A stretch of 64,000 nt of DNA. Source: Crocodylus rhombifer. Lineage: Eukaryota > Chordata > Crocodylia > Crocodylidae. The DNA lies in NCBI GenBank assembly GCA_038503035.1, contig JAVSML010025537.1, positions 423,317 through 487,316 on the forward strand, written 5' to 3'. How positions within the stretch are numbered: position 1 is the stretch's first letter; every line of letters starts with the position of its first letter. The translations under genes and the position numbers were made by a program. The notes beneath the pieces were generated by a model that was not told the DNA's origin, searched no databases, and saw only the letters and a program-made list of their open reading frames with translations. This document shows positions 1 to 13,597 of the stretch, piece by piece.

Positions 1-1490
1 TACTCGAGGAGCTGGTGAGCATCATAACCCAGCCTCTGGCACAGATCTTTGAAAACTCCTGGCACTCTGGTGTAGTGCCCGAAGACTGGAAGAAGGCCAA
101 AGTGGTGCCTAACTTCAAGAAAGGGAGGAAAGTGGATCCGGCTAACTATAGGCCCATCAGCCTGACTTCTATCCCAGGGAAGATCTTAGAAAAGTTTATT
201 AAAGAGGTCATCCTTAATGGACCGGCCGACGCCAACATCCTAAGGGATAGGCAGCACATGTTTGTTGTGGGTAGGTCTTGCTTGACCAATCTCATTTCCT
301 TCTACGACCAGGTGACCTATTACCTGGACAAGGCAGAAGAGACTGATGTCATATATCTTGACTTCGATCTGGTATCCTATGATCACCTCTTGGCGAAAAT
401 GGCCAATAGTGGCCTTGGGTCCACCATGATCCGCTGGCTGGGAAACTGGCTCCGTGGTTGGACCCAGAGGTGGCAAGTGATGCAAGTCAATCATCATGGT
501 GTCCTGTGACCAATGGGGTCCCCCAAGGCTCTGTCCTTGGACCCATATTGTTCAACATCTTCATTAATGATGTGGACATTGGAGTCAGAAGCAGACTGGC
601 CAAGTTCACTGACACCAAACTTTGAGGCAAAGCACCCACACCTGAAGACAGGAGGGTGATCCAGGCTGACCTGCACAGGCTCAGCAAATGGGTGGACGAG
701 AACCTGATGGTGTTTAACACCGAAAAATGCAAGGTTCTCTAACTTGGGTGGAAAAACCTGTAGCATCCTTATAGGCTCAGCAGTGCTACGTTGGCTAGCA
801 CTACGGAAGAAAGAGACTTGGGGGTCATCGTTGACGACAAGATGAACAGAGCCTGCAATGCGATGCTGCGGCTAGTAAAGCAACCGAAATGCTGGCTTGC
901 ATCCATAGATGCTTCTTGAACAAATCCCAGGACGTCATTCTCCCCTTGTACTCTGCCTTGGTGAGACCGCAGCTGGAGTACTGCATCCAGGTTTGGGCTC
1001 CACAATTCAAAAAGGATGTGGAGAAGCTTGAGAGAGTCCAGAGGAGAGCCACGTGCATGATCAGAGGTCAGGAAAACAGACTTTATGATGACAGGCTGAG
1101 AGCCATAGGGTTCTCTAGCCTGGAGAAGGGCAGGCTCAGGGGTGATCTGATGGCCACCTATAAGTGTATCGGGGTGACCACCAGGATGTGGGGGAACGTT
1201 TGTTCACCAGAGCACCCCAAGGGACAACGAGGTTGAACGGTTATAAACTACTGCAAGACCATTTCAAGTTGGACATAAAGAAGAATTTCTTTACTGTCCG
1301 AGTACCCAAGGTCTGGAACAGCCTGCCATCGGAGGTGGTTCAGGCACCTACATTGAACACCTTCAAGAGTAAATTGGATGCTTATCTTGCTGGGATCCTA
1401 TGACCCCAGCTGACTTTTTGCCCTTCGGGTGGGGGGCTGGACTTGATGATTTTCTGAGGTCCTTTGCAGCCCTAATGTCTATGAAATCTA
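1..1490 (+). mobile_element. CR1 LINE, ORF2 RT part and 3' end, inactive
   Basis: CR1 (chicken repeat 1) is an APE-type non-LTR retrotransposon. The left edge is cut by the window. Frame 15-509 carries RT fingers (ANYRPISLTSIPGKILEKFI) and a damaged palm motif A (YLDFDLVSYDHL). After 509 the frame breaks; the FADD box is replaced by a damaged FTDTK-like reading near 604. 889-1236 has the typical C-terminal RT segment ([20 protein letters not shown]) and 1164-1403 the final [20 protein letters not shown] and KLDAYLAGIL segments. The 3' end is the CR1 tail with TCTATGAAATCT instead of poly(A). Several frameshifts and stops: a dead copy. Confidence 0.93.
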
Positions 1491-2112
1491 TTCTGGCTCA
1501 CAGATTAACCAGGTGTCAAGGTAACTGGCAATTTCACAGTTAATCGTATGATACCTGTCACATGTAGAGGGGGACCTATGATTCTTTCAAGGCTGGTGGA
1601 GTAGGGGGGAGGCAGACTTTTTTTTCCTTAAAAGATAAAAATTGTAAAAATGTTGAGATCTTCTGATGACAACAATGAGAACAATATAAAACAGCATGTT
1701 TTGCAAAATTATTTTCCAGCGCAGAACAGCATGAAAAGTCTTACAATATTTATGGCTTATAGGGTATTCTCATATTTAAAAATGTAAACTTGCTGCAGAC
1801 ATAACCTATTAAGGTTCAACTGTGGAAGAAAAGTGGTATTGAAATTTTTAAGTGATATGAGATTTATAAATTTTTATTTTTACAACTATCATAACACCAT
1901 TTCATGACCAGACTCAAACATTTTCAGTTCCTATTGCCTTAATTTTGCATATTATCATTTTAACTAAAATACATAAATCTCCATCCATTGCCTTCTATAC
2001 TAGCACATTCTATTCCTTCTTGTTTCCTAATACTAATTCCAAGAGCAGTCTACATCAATAGGAATCCATATCCTTAAAAGTTTAACAGAAGAGTCCAGCA
2101 TTTTTCAAAACT

Positions 2113-2623
2113 TGTCACATTCAGACAAGCATGGCCATGTGACATGTCTGCAGGGTCACATACCACACGTTTAGCTGTTCTCCCTGCTACAAGGTAGCAG
2201 CACGGGAGGGGGTGGGGAAAGCAGTTTGACACCTGGATATACAGGAATCAAAACAACCTGCACAATAAAAGTGGACTGGTGCATGCAAGGGCAGTGTGCA
2301 CGGCTCAAAATCAGAGCCTGGCCAGTCAGAGTCACAATGTGGCTGCCAGCCAGGCTCCGAACAGCAGGATCTTCACTGCTGCAGCCCCTAGAGGCCTCCA
2401 GTGCCCCAGGTAAGGTAGATGGGGCCAGCCCAGTGCTGGCCCCAGCCTCCCCTACCCTACTGAGGGCAATCTGTCACTCACCAAAGCACGCATGGCACAA
2501 GCATTCCCCAGGGACAACTGGTGGCAGCACAAGGTGCGCCACCACTAGTTGTCCCCAGGGGACCAAATGTCCGTGCTTGTTTGGACACGGCCATTGGCTT
2601 AACAACAGAATTGTGACATAGCT
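2113..2623. mobile_element. possible short inverted-repeat (MITE-like) element
   Basis: The ends read TTGTCACATTC on the left and the reverse of TATGTCACAATTC on the right, each followed by loosely matching sequence around GGCC. Inside, 2503-2523 and 2538-2560 form a strong stem (CCCAGGGACAACTGGTGG against CCACTAGTTGTCCCCAGG). GC content is clearly above the surrounding intron. The exact boundaries and family are uncertain; an open frame at 2226-2621 is an accident of the GC-rich sequence. Confidence 0.35.
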
Positions 2624-5272
2624 TTGTATACTTGTGTTTAGTATTTACATACATTAAAAAAAATTAAAAGCCAATATTTCTACAAAATATCAAAAAGTCC
2701 TACCCTATAGTGACACCAATGGTGCCAAATAAAAACATCAGAAACTAAAAGCATAAAATTCATCATTCTATTATTCTCTACTCAGAAAATATACCTCTTT
2801 GAAGAATAAGCAGTCAGAAGGAATCACATGCAAAAAACAAATGTACATAAACATTTTCTAATCAGTTTCCAAGTTAATTGCTTACATATCTAACTTTTAT
2901 TCTCTCATTAAAAGAATATCATACTATTTTTGCTATTTTTTCCAAGAGACAGCTATAAAAAATCCCTCAAACCTCCAAAAACAGTTATTTATGCATTCCA
3001 ATAAAAGCAGCTAACAGATGTCAAGTACTTTTGTGTTTATGTTTTAATGTTCCATAATATTTGTAAAACATTTTAGCATGATTCTTTTTTTTTTTTCATT
3101 GTTTTTATCTTTTTTGGAAAATTGTTCTTGCCTCCCATTAAAAAGGTAACAAAGCAACACAATACTTGTGCTGTTACCTGCAGCATTATTATTAAAGTCA
3201 AATCCTTTTTTACAGGCCAAAAACCCCAAAATATAATAATTTAGAATGCATCTAGTTAGGTTCTAACTATAATTAAGATCAATTATATATGGTGTGAGTG
3301 TAGGTGTGCATGTATTACCAAGGCTGGGCGCACACGCACTAAAACAAAATTCACTATACCAAAAACGTTATTTAGGTTGAACCATCAATCAAACAATTGA
3401 TAGGAAATCACTACATTTAAGCTGGCTATGTAACCCTATTTTTTTCTTTAGACAAAAGTGTCTCCAGTCTTCACACAATCATACGCTGTCAATGGACAAG
3501 ATGGACGATATGCAGGGTATTAAGCAGCTATTCAATATTTATTTTTCTCCTCATTATCCAGAGTGGCCCTAGGCATTAATTACTGCACACAAGCCAAACC
3601 ATGTACTAAATATGGAATTATCAATTTCTTTATTTTTAGAACGATTATTATGCGTTTTACATTAGTATTTTACAAACATTAAAAATGTAATCTCTGCTAT
3701 GAGATAAGAGAAGTTATTTGCCTATTAAACATGTGGAAAAACAACAAAGAAATTGGTCTGAGGCCACATAATGAATCAATGATAGAGAAAGGACTAGAGC
3801 ACAGAAGCCTCCTGACCCCTAACATTTCCTTCATTCTTCCAGGTGATTCTGCCTTACCTCCTTTTTTTTTTTTTTCTTTAGAAGTGCTCAGCATCCACAA
3901 TTCACACTGAATTCACTCTCACTTGTGAGTGGTCCAAGCACCAGGAGTTTCAAGCTGACAACCCAGATGCAGAAGCACCTTAAGATGCGTTCAAGTGACA
4001 TAGCTCAGGCCAACTCACCAATACAGAGTTTGGTCCAGCAAGTAATACAATGATGTTCTAAATTAAATTCACCAGCTCTTGTCACAAAATCAGACTTCCT
4101 CTACCTGCACTCCTCTGCCTCATGTCCTACATGCCTGCTAAATACTAGAGGAAATAAACCAGGGATCCTATCTTAAGCTTTACTCACTACACATCTGAAC
4201 ACAGAATAAGAGAAGTACACTGTGGGAAAGTGTGATCATTTAAAACCTAGATCCCATCATACCAAAATTCCCTCAAAGTTTTGTGTGCCATGAACACACC
4301 TTCCTGGGTATGACCATTGGTGCTGAAACCCAGAACATTTAACAGTGGAGCACACTTCTACAATCGCAATGAATTTGCAGCAAATCTTTGTTTCTTTCAT
4401 TATAGACAGGTCTTGGCCCCTTTGTTGTAATAATTCAGCAGACAGTACCTTCCCAGTGTTTTCCACACTGTTGCAGACTACTTTGTCACCCTTCACTTCT
4501 GACCATGTCAAGTAGTCAAGCTTTTATACATCTTTCTACATTGCAGTAGTGTAGCTCTGTAATCGAGTAATATCAAGAAGGGATCTTCTCCTTCCTCAAA
4601 TACATTTTAAGCAGGGTCCTCACAATGCATATACCACATTTTGCTAGTCCACTGCCTTGAGAGTATTTGAAACTGGACGTTTCATGACAAGTCATACAAA
4701 GTCTCAAAATTCCCTATTCCTGAACTTTCTGATATTAGTAATTACGCAGTGTACAATATAGATTTAATACGTCTGACAACTATTATCGCTGTGGTATTTT
4801 CCAACGTCACTACTCCTAGAAAATTAATGCAGTACCCCTTTATAATCAGGTGATTATGTTTTCCTAAACTGAAGAGAAGAATACCCACTTTCCTCCACAG
4901 AATGGCAAATAGCTTGTGAAATGGCACTGGTTCCTTTTGCTGAGCACCTCTGCATTTCTGAAATGTTCCACACCTCACCATGGCTTCAGTATCACTATTT
5001 TAGTGTCCAGAAGACTTCACTGGCTCTATTTTTGATTAGGTCATTCCCAGATGCACTCCATATATTCCAGTGGTTCCGGTACAAGACCCCCTCAGGGTGC
5101 TGCAAAACAGATGCTACCATTGCAGCGGCAGTGGCCATGTATAAAAATGCCGCATGCAAGGGGCTGTGACAGTTCCACCCATGCGCCCATTCCCAGGAAG
5201 AACACTGAGGTAGGGGCCTGACAGGGAAGGGTTACAGCCTGAGCCAGCTCTGCCTGCTTCAGGGTTATCAGT

Positions 5273-5520
5273 GGGGATCCTGGTTTTCTCTGATTAAAAA
5301 AAAACAAAAACCAAACAAAAAAACAATTTTCAGTTAAAAAAGTAACACCAAATCCATATTTTTCCTTGATAAAAATAAAACACATCTGTCCGTCCGTCCG
5401 TCGGTGGTGATTCATTTAAATCATGGAAAAAAGTGGATTTGGGGTTACTTTTTCTTAACCGAAAATTGGGGATTAAAAAAAAAAAAAAAAAAACAACTCT
5501 CACAGACAACCAGGATCTCT
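5273..5520. mobile_element. AT-rich foldback element, copy A
   Basis: The two halves are imperfect reverse complements over nearly the whole length. The left end reads GGGGATCCTGGTTTTCTCTG and the right end, reversed, AGAGATCCTGGTTGTCTGTG. The arms share AAAAAGTAACACCAAATCCA and its partner, and a short loop holds a (TCCG)n run at 5388-5403. Related copies lie at 31381-31606 and probably 27085-28090. No coding capacity; a non-autonomous element of unknown superfamily. Confidence 0.7.
5388..5403 (+). repeat. (GTCC)n short tandem repeat
   Basis: Four units of GTCC/TCCG in the loop of the foldback element. Confidence 0.8.
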
Positions 5521-6315
5521 AGTTATCAGATTGAGTGCCACAGCCCTCCCAAGTTGGCTATACAGCAGACACACAGGGTAGTTTTACCTGGAGGCAGCAT
5601 CACCCAGTTGAGAAGCACTGAGGTAAGCTGAAGCAACAACAACAGTGGTTCTCAACCAGGAAGGCTGCTGCATTCAAATGTGGTGGAGAGATACCATCAT
5701 TCTGTGGAAGTTTAGAACCAGTGATAAGAGTCTTTCCAAATGTTTCTCCCACCGCTGTGAATCATGATCCATGCACATTTTATTAAGATTCCTAAGATGA
5801 CTGAACTTATATATAAAGAATATGCAGATGGGAACTGGTGGGGGGGTTTCTTCCTTCACTTATTTCTCATATCACCACTTCCATGTTTTATCTCCAGACA
5901 TTTCCATCACTCATGCACCTCAAATGCTTAAAGATACTTTAATCATATTCACATGTATGGCTACTGTGTGTCCCTGATCATCACGTTGTAGACTGCTTGA
6001 TAGAGGATCTGCTCTTAAAAACATTTCTAGCATCACTAAGTAGCATACAGGTTGAAACTCTGGGGTCTTATCATATATCTGTAATTTCAGAAATAGAAGC
6101 TGTATCCTTAGTGCATCTCAAAGTCCCATTTTTGTAGTGAATCCCCAATGACACTAAATTATGGAATGTTGTATATCAACAGGCCAAGCTGGGGGTCTAC
6201 TTTTCAGTTTGTGCATGTATTTTCTCTGAAGCTATCATAGCCCTAGATATATATGAGACTGGCAGCCAATCGTGCCCTAGCATCCAGGCCCATTCAGGGA
6301 GAAGATACCTTAGGC

Positions 6316-6829
6316 CAGGGCTGTTGAGCTTTTAAGCAGCAGGGGTCACATGCCCTGTGGGCCATATCAGAAGGGCTCACAGGCCCCCAGCACACCACAT
6401 GGAAGTCCCACCACTGCAGCATGCACCCACAATTCCCCCACCACACCACGTGCCTGCAATCATCCCTCCACAGCACATGCTCACAACCATACCAAGCACA
6501 GTGGTGTGCCAACATGGGAACTGCCCCCCACCACTGCAATGACCCTGCATAAAGACCCCCCCCACCATTCAGTGTGTGCCTCCATGTGCCCCCTCCCCAC
6601 TCCCCCTCCCCCACCATGGCCTCAGCCTCATGCCAGCTGTGCATATTGTTCCATCACCAATGGCAGATGGAGAACACAGAAGCTGGAGGAGGAATGGGAG
6701 TCCAGAGACTCTGGACACTGTTACAGCTGGAGCAACAAGGAGAATGGCAACCGGACAGGAGCCCAGGGGCCACAACTTAACCCCTCATAGGCAAAGTGTA
6801 GCCCATGGGTCAACAGCTGGACAGCCCTG
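6316..6829. mobile_element. hAT-like non-autonomous element, 514 bp
   Basis: Terminal inverted repeats CAGGGCTGTTGAGC (left) and CAGGGCTGTCCAGC (right, reversed) frame a GC-rich interior, in the style of the CAGGG…GGCC hAT-like repeats seen elsewhere here. Wording such as CCTGTGGGCCATATC near the left end and GCCCATGGGTC near the right end supports this. Eight-base flanks agree only partly (CCTTAGGC and CTTGAAAC). Several overlapping open frames in the interior are low-complexity His/Pro/Thr-rich artefacts. Confidence 0.6.
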
Positions 6830-7680
6830 CTTGAAACTATTTAGGCAAGATGCATACATTTGCAAGCATAATTGAATGTCCCTAGCAATTTTTTATTTCC
6901 TTAGTTGCATACCCAGTTACAGACTATCTTCCTCTTAAATTTCACCTTTTCTGTCCTCTAGTTCTGCCCACAACGCCCTTTTGTCTAGCATTCCATTCTA
7001 GTACACACAGATATCGCCGTATTTCTGGGAGAACAGCCTTCCATCATTCCAAGGCACCAAAATGTTTCAACTTCAACTTGCTTGTGTATATAAGCTATAA
7101 ACAGACAGAATATTGTGGTGGGTGGGGGAAAGATGCATCAAAAGTATTTTTATAACTACTGGTTCAGATTTCTATCATACAAGGCCTTAAGAGTTAAGAT
7201 GAAGCACTGAATTTTGGATTTGTTTTGCCAACCTTCTCCCCATCATCATTTAAGACAGCAGTTATATGCACTCTAGTTTCACTTACCTTCCACCTTTCTT
7301 TCTACTTCCTCTTGGTACAGACTGAAGAAAACAAATAGAAGTTCTCCTATGAAGAGCAAGCTGTAAAGTGCATGACTAAGCAGTGTTTCTCAGGGGGAGG
7401 GAGAGGGAAGGTTTGCCATATAGCAGAAGAAGGTTGGTCTAGTGATGTTAAGAAAATATGATATTTTTTGTGTTTTGGTACGTTGCATTAATGACTTGTC
7501 ACAGGAATGCTAGGATAATTAAAATCAGTTAGTTCCTCAGCTATCTATGAACATTCTCCCAAAGAAACTGCAATTACACAATTTTCTATAGAAAAGTTGG
7601 ATAATTAACAGCTACTTTATTTCAGTGAGAAAGAAAAGAAGGATATAGGAAATCAAGCTTTCTGATCTATGGACACATCA

Positions 7681-7929
<249 letters not shown>

Positions 7930-8189
7930 CTAGAAAAAACAAGAGAGAGAAAGAGTTGGACAATATTACATTGCTTGTACATCCCATCACAAATTTCCAA
8001 AGATGATTGCTCCAAAGGTACAACCAAATGTGAAGACAACATTTAAGTCCTGAAGTAGTTATGGGTATAAAACAGGCGCACACTGAAAATATACCAGAAA
8101 AGATCATTTAATGGTACTATAATTTAGGTTCTTATAAACTTTTTTGTTTTTTGCATTCTCTCTTTAATGTGAAAGCTAATGCCTTACAG

Positions 8190-9030
8190 CAGATGTGCTC
8201 AACCACTGGCACATGAGCCAGATCCAGGTATCAAAGCTATAATATCCAAACTGCAGGGCTCCCCACAGGACTGGAATTTTGGCAGTGGGGGAGCAGTGGT
8301 AATTAATACAGGTAGTCCTCAGACTTACAACACAACTGGTTCCTGAAAACAGCACCTTAAGTCAAAACATTGCAACTCAGAACCAATTTTCACGTAAGAA
8401 AAATAAATGGGGGATTGGTTCCTGAACCAAGGCCCGATACCCTATTTTCAATAAAATAACCCAGAATTTTGTACTCGAATAATTATAGACGAGTAATATA
8501 GCTACATTAATGAATTTATATTGTAAATAGCAATCATCTTGATTTGGAAGGACTTCTTTGAGGTGACTTTGCTGGGCTTTTTGAAAGGCTCTTGGCTGGA
8601 CTTCTTGAAGGGTTCTTGCCTGGAGTCTCCTTAGGAGTCTTGGCTGCAAGTTTTTCTGGATTCTTGTCTGCTTTCTTAAAGAAAGTGTCCAAGGAAGTTT
8701 GGACAAATGTTCTCCAGGGAGATGGGTGACACAGTGAACTTGCTCACTGGCATGGCGTCGCATCCGATCAAGCATTGTAAAGTCAAAACTGACATCATAA
8801 AGTTGAAACAGGGTGTCAATTTATAAACTTTGTAAGTGTGAAATGTTGTAGCTGGAAATGTTCTAAGTCGAGGACTGCCTGTACTGCCACCGAATTTCTA
8901 AGCTCCATTGGAAGGACTGGGTCCCAGCTGACAAGCTGGTCCATTGTGTACTGGATCAGGCCCAAGGACCAGATTTGGTCTGCAGACCAACTTGGCAACC
9001 ATTCATCTGCAGGCCATACTCTACAGCCTT
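8190..9030. mobile_element. hAT-like element split by a Tigger-like insertion
   Basis: Left part 8190-8306 begins CAGATGTGCTCAACCACTGG and continues with AGCCAGATCC; right part 8884-9030 has AGGCCCAAGGACCAGATTTG, GCAGACCAACTTGGC and ends near GCAGGCCATACTC. These are the degenerate GGCC-rich words of the hAT-like family. The middle is occupied by the 573-bp element at 8309-8881, so this copy is older. Boundaries approximate. Confidence 0.5.
8309..8881. mobile_element. Tigger/mariner-like non-autonomous element, 573 bp
   Basis: Terminal inverted repeats CAGGTAGTCCTCAGACTTA (left) and CAGGCAGTCCTCGACTTAG (right, reversed) are flanked on both sides by TA (8307-8308 and 8882-8883), the target duplication of Tc1/mariner and pogo/Tigger elements. 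The interior has no transposase but holds three or more degenerate units of roughly 24-27 bp around 8560-8655 (CTTTTTGAAAGGCTCTTGGC, CTTCTTGAAGGGTTCTTGCC and so on). A minus-strand frame at 8377-8775 crosses these units and is not thought to be a gene. Confidence 0.75.
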
Positions 9031-11239
9031 AAGAGTATGACTACACTGTAATCCAAAGGTGACTGCAGCTCAGTTACACATACCCAAGGAAACTTAAAGT
9101 AGCCACGCTTATATATTGAAATTACTACAGTCAGAGCACCATAGAACAGGGTGGACTAGCTACTTAAGCATTTACCAAGACTCCTAGACAGGGGGAGAGA
9201 GGTGGAAAAAAAAAGGAGAGTCTTATATCATTTGAAAATTCTTTTTTCCTTTTAGCTGTTCAACTTCCAGTATCTTAGCTCTTGTAACAATCATTCTTTT
9301 GTAATCAAATTCGTTCAGCCCAGGTTGTACTTCAATTTTCAGTGTAAAAATAAAAAGGTACAAAAAACTGTGGTAGGAAAGTACTGTCCAGATTTTTATT
9401 CATTATCATAAAAATATTTAAAGGTGATATATACCCATCTCCTTTTTCATTGTGCAGGGTGTTGAAGGCAAGAAGTAGCAGTTTCAAATTTTCTAGAAAA
9501 AGCAACATAGGGAACAAGCAAGGAAAAAAGTAGATTTTTCAAAAACAGTGTTTGGGACCATTTGAGGGAATCATGAAGTGAAAAGCAGAGAACAGGAAGC
9601 TGCAATGCTCAAGGCAAGCGATGATCTGTCACAGAATAATTATTTTTACAGTTTGAACTGTAAATAATACATGGAAGAAATGACCTGAAAACTTTTGCAA
9701 AATTAGATTGTAAAGGATTTCTCTACCTGGAAAACAAATTGTTTCCTATTACAAAAGAACAGAAGCAAGAGCCAATTGTGGATTGTGAATTATTTTTACA
9801 TGTATAAACAGGTGTAATTTTACTTATGGGCAAGATCCTCCAATCTGAAACTATGCAATTCAGAAGCCCTATGGCACAAAAGTTAAAACAGATTTTAAGA
9901 CATGAATCAGACTCACTCATGCTACCCAGATGATATACTTTTCATATGTTAAACATACCAGCCACCTAACTGACTATTACCAATAGTCTAAATATACAGC
10001 TGATTATCAGTATCCCAAAATAAAAGTCTTTTGTCCAGCAGCTATAATACATTTCAATAGCAGAAAAATCGGAGTAAAATTTTCCAGTCCATAGATTATG
10101 TACTTTTTAAATATCAGACACCAGAAATATCAAAGTTAAAGGACATTGGAACACAATAACTCTAACTAATATGAAGCAACTCACTGAACCTATGCCGTTT
10201 TATGCAAATACTGCACGTTCCCCTTGACTGAAGTATAAAGAAAATGAAAAAGAGATTAAGATTCTAGCCCCCAAAACCCCAGCTAAAACTCATCACTGAA
10301 GAGTCTTCAAAATCTTCAGTCAGTACTAGTAAAATGAAGTGATTCCTATAGACATCTTCACATTAATCTCAGATTTACTATACAAGATGAATCTAATTTT
10401 TGTGTATAATTAAGTAAACTACATAACTGAGCATTCTATATGTTCTCATTTTTAATTATACTTTAAATAAAGAGCAGAAGCGAATAAACTTGCAAGTTAG
10501 CAAGTTCAACATTGACTACTTACTGTCACTGTTGTAATTAATTTCTCTACCCAGAAAGTTCATTCTTTCTTCACTCATAAATTGATACCGACAACCAGTA
10601 GTATGAAGAATCCAATTTCAAAAGTAAGAAAATGCTAAAATAATGCCCTCCGCCACCCAAACCTCACAATGGCCTATTTCTTAGTAGGCTAAGTAATTTA
10701 AAGATTAAACTAAGACATACATATATTTAATATGCTTACATACTGAATGCTCCAAGTTTAAGCAAATTTTTTAAAGTTTTTAAAAAAAAACAAAAAAAAA
10801 ACAAAACTTACAAACCACACAACCTTTTTGCCCCAGTCTCAGCACAGCATAAAAGACTGGGTCAGAAAAAGTTAAGAGTTTTCCTATTTTTAAAACAAAA
10901 CCAGAACAAATGTTCTCCTTACCAAAACTTTTCTAGCAATTTATCCTGAAAGACTTCCTGCTTTACCACCAAACTACTGTTATGAATACTGATTTAACTC
11001 CATAGAAATGACCAACAATAGAAGACCTAAAATCAACTTCCAGCTATCTTTAAGCAACATGCTGATTAGATCTACTGTTAGAAAGTAGCAAGTCAACAAC
11101 TAAATAGACTCCACTTGTTTCTCTCCCCTAACTGCAGTGAGATTCTGTGCGCTCTCCAGCTCACTAGTTGATTTTTGCGGTGCACTGCCTTTGCCTAGTA
11201 GTTACATGAATCCAGTCCCAATAAACCAAGCATGGAACA

Positions 11240-12400
11240 AAATACATCCTATAGGCCAGATCCAGCCCACAGGAGGTCCCTCAGTTGCGCCTCGCCTAGG
11301 CACCATCCAATCCATGGCACATTCCACTGTCCACTGGCACACAGCAGGGCCAGGGTGGCTTTAGAGCCAGACTCCATTTCCCAGCAGCTCCAGCTCCTTC
11401 TGGCTGCCACCACCGCCAGCCCAAGCCTCATGGAGACCAGCTAGGACCTATGCGGGCAGGGGCCAAGCCCCATGCTGAGTGCAAGGCCCCAGCCTCAGCC
11501 CATGTGGGGGGTTGGGGTCCCACTCCAGACCCATCTACCCAGGCAACTGAGTAGCAGCAGCTGGATAGAAGCTACTGGTGGGCATGGAGGAAAAAAGGAG
11601 GACCTGGCAGTGAGCATGGCCTTCTTCCCCCACATTGCTGCTGGGGCCTTCTTCCTGCTGGTTGCCCAGAGCAACTCCTCCCATCAACACTGTCCTGATG
11701 CAGGTTCCAGGCATCAGCAGCAGCACCAGGGAAGTTGCTGCACACACCAGTAGGTCCTGCTTTTCCCTCCCTATGCCCAGCAGCAGCTTCTGCCTGGCTG
11801 CCACCACAGACACTCATTGTGGCAGGGGCAGACAGGTCAGGAGCAGGTGCTGGAGGGACCCCATCATGCTGTACAGGGTGGGGCAAGCTGGGGTTGGGGC
11901 CAGAGCTGTGCACTCACCCCAGGGCTGGGCAGAAGCTGCTGGGCACCGGGAAAAAGCAGGACCTGGCAGCAGGTACAACCGCTTCCCCCTCACAACTGCT
12001 GGGACCTTCTTGCTGTGGCTACCCAGAGCCTGTACTGGGGCTGCCCTGCAGCACACCTCTCTGCTGCGTTTGGGGGCACAGGATAGCCCAGAGGCAGCAC
12101 AGGGGTGAAGGAAGTGGTGGGAAGAAGCTGCAGGGCAGCCCCAGTGTGGGCCACAGCAAGGCGGCCTGGGTAGCAGCAAGGGAAAGGTGGCCACGCCTAC
12201 TGCCAGGTACCACTCTTTCTTGGACCCTAGCAGCAGCTTTTACCCAGGTGCTGAAAGCAAAGGTGAGCAGCACCTCCTCTCTTCAAAGTAGGAGGGAAGT
12301 ACACCCTCTCCTCAAAGTAGAAGGGTGGCCCAGAGGTGGCGCTGGTGGTGGCGGGGGCTTTGGCTGAGCTACCCCTGCTGAAGCTGCCATCCACCCTATG
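11240..12400. repeat. GC-rich block, probable interior of a hAT-like repeat
   Basis: About 1.15 kb of CAG/CTG- and GGGC-rich sequence in AT-rich intron. The left edge reads ATAGGCCAGATCCAGCCCAC, the wording of the hAT-like family. Internal phrases recur (for example CAGCAGCTTCTGCCTGG and GGGAAGTTGCTG against similar later stretches). Many long overlapping open frames on both strands, up to 210 codons, show biased Gly/Ala/Cys/Trp composition and no recognisable domain. The right end was not defined. Confidence 0.45.
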
Positions 12401-13597
12401 ACATTAACAATTCAAATGATTCAAAGATCAACCAACTTCAAGAAGAAACATTTTATTAAAGGAACATATACATTCAAATTTAAATGGATAAAAGATATAA
12501 ACTGACAAAGAAAAAAAAATAAATGAAAAAAATTAAAAATAAATGAAATAACTAAAATCCTCAAACTCAGACTCTCTAAAATATTTTCCTGACAAGATAA
12601 TAAAAATATCACACAAAACAAAAAACACAGACAAGTCTGCCTCCTGCTGCCAACTGGCAATGCAGTTTTTTGTGTTCAAGCTCAATAAAACTGCTTGAAT
12701 AGAAGTAAGCTTGTGAAATATAATAGCCAAATAGACAACATAGGCTAGCTGTTTACTGTATGCAAAGTGGTCCCAAAATGCCCCTTAAACTTTAAGCATG
12801 CCTCTTCTTGGTTGTGCGCCCATAAGTTTAAGTTTTTATTTTCCCAATATCCCTTGCCTAATTAGCTAAAATATGACCAGTACTGTTATGATGTGAGCTG
12901 TGAGCATGCAGAACAGATTTCCAAGTTGTACAAACCCTGGCCTTTCTCTGGTTTCTAGAGGGTGATGATGCAAATTGTTCTCTCAAGGTACAGATTCTGG
13001 GAACACCTTTCTCCCTGTAAGGCTGAGTCTTTTATTTGGCAGGCTAAATGGAATTCTCTCTATAATTCAGCTGAGAAATGAGGACCTGTATCACTTTCTG
13101 CTCCTAGTAACAATTGTTTCAGCCAGTTCTCTCCACTACGCACAAAAAAAACAGGTTATCTGGGACACGCAGTGCCATGCTGACATGATGAAGCTTCCAC
13201 CCAGTAAGTTACTCATCTAACCTTTTCCCTTCAGTACTCTATTGCTGATGATGGCTTGGAGCACGAGCTAAGTAGGTAATTCCCGTTTCAAAAAAATCAG
13301 TGGAGGGCTCTCATATTTAATTTGTTCTAAGTTATGAAGTATAGAAACTGATAAGAAAAAAGTTAAACACACCCAGTTTAAAAAAATAAATCTGTGACTG
13401 GTAGAACAAAGACAAAAACACAGATTACATATATAAACAAAAGAAAACCTAACAGAGTTATAAGACTATTAATAAATGTTAATAATGATGAAAATGTGTG
13501 ACATAAATATGTCCATTATATACCTAAAATAAAAGAAGAGGATGAATTATTCTTATAGGGAGGTAATGAAGTACCTTCTAGTGCATTATTAAATAAA

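Noticed and set aside
240..766. Minus-strand open frames at the left edge
   Set aside because: They are antisense shadows of the CR1 reverse transcriptase on the plus strand.
4257..4511. An 84-codon minus-strand open frame, considered as a pseudogene
   Set aside because: Compared mentally with small lipid-binding protein families without a convincing match; no splice signals, no family recognised.
8377..8775. A 132-codon minus-strand open frame with repeated Arg/Leu/Gln words
   Set aside because: It is produced by the degenerate tandem units in the Tigger-like element; there is no transposase motif.
11735..12367. A 210-codon plus-strand open frame
   Set aside because: It lies in a GC-rich block where several frames on both strands are open. 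The composition is Gly/Ala/Cys/Trp-rich, there is no domain, and the block has hAT-family wording at its edge.
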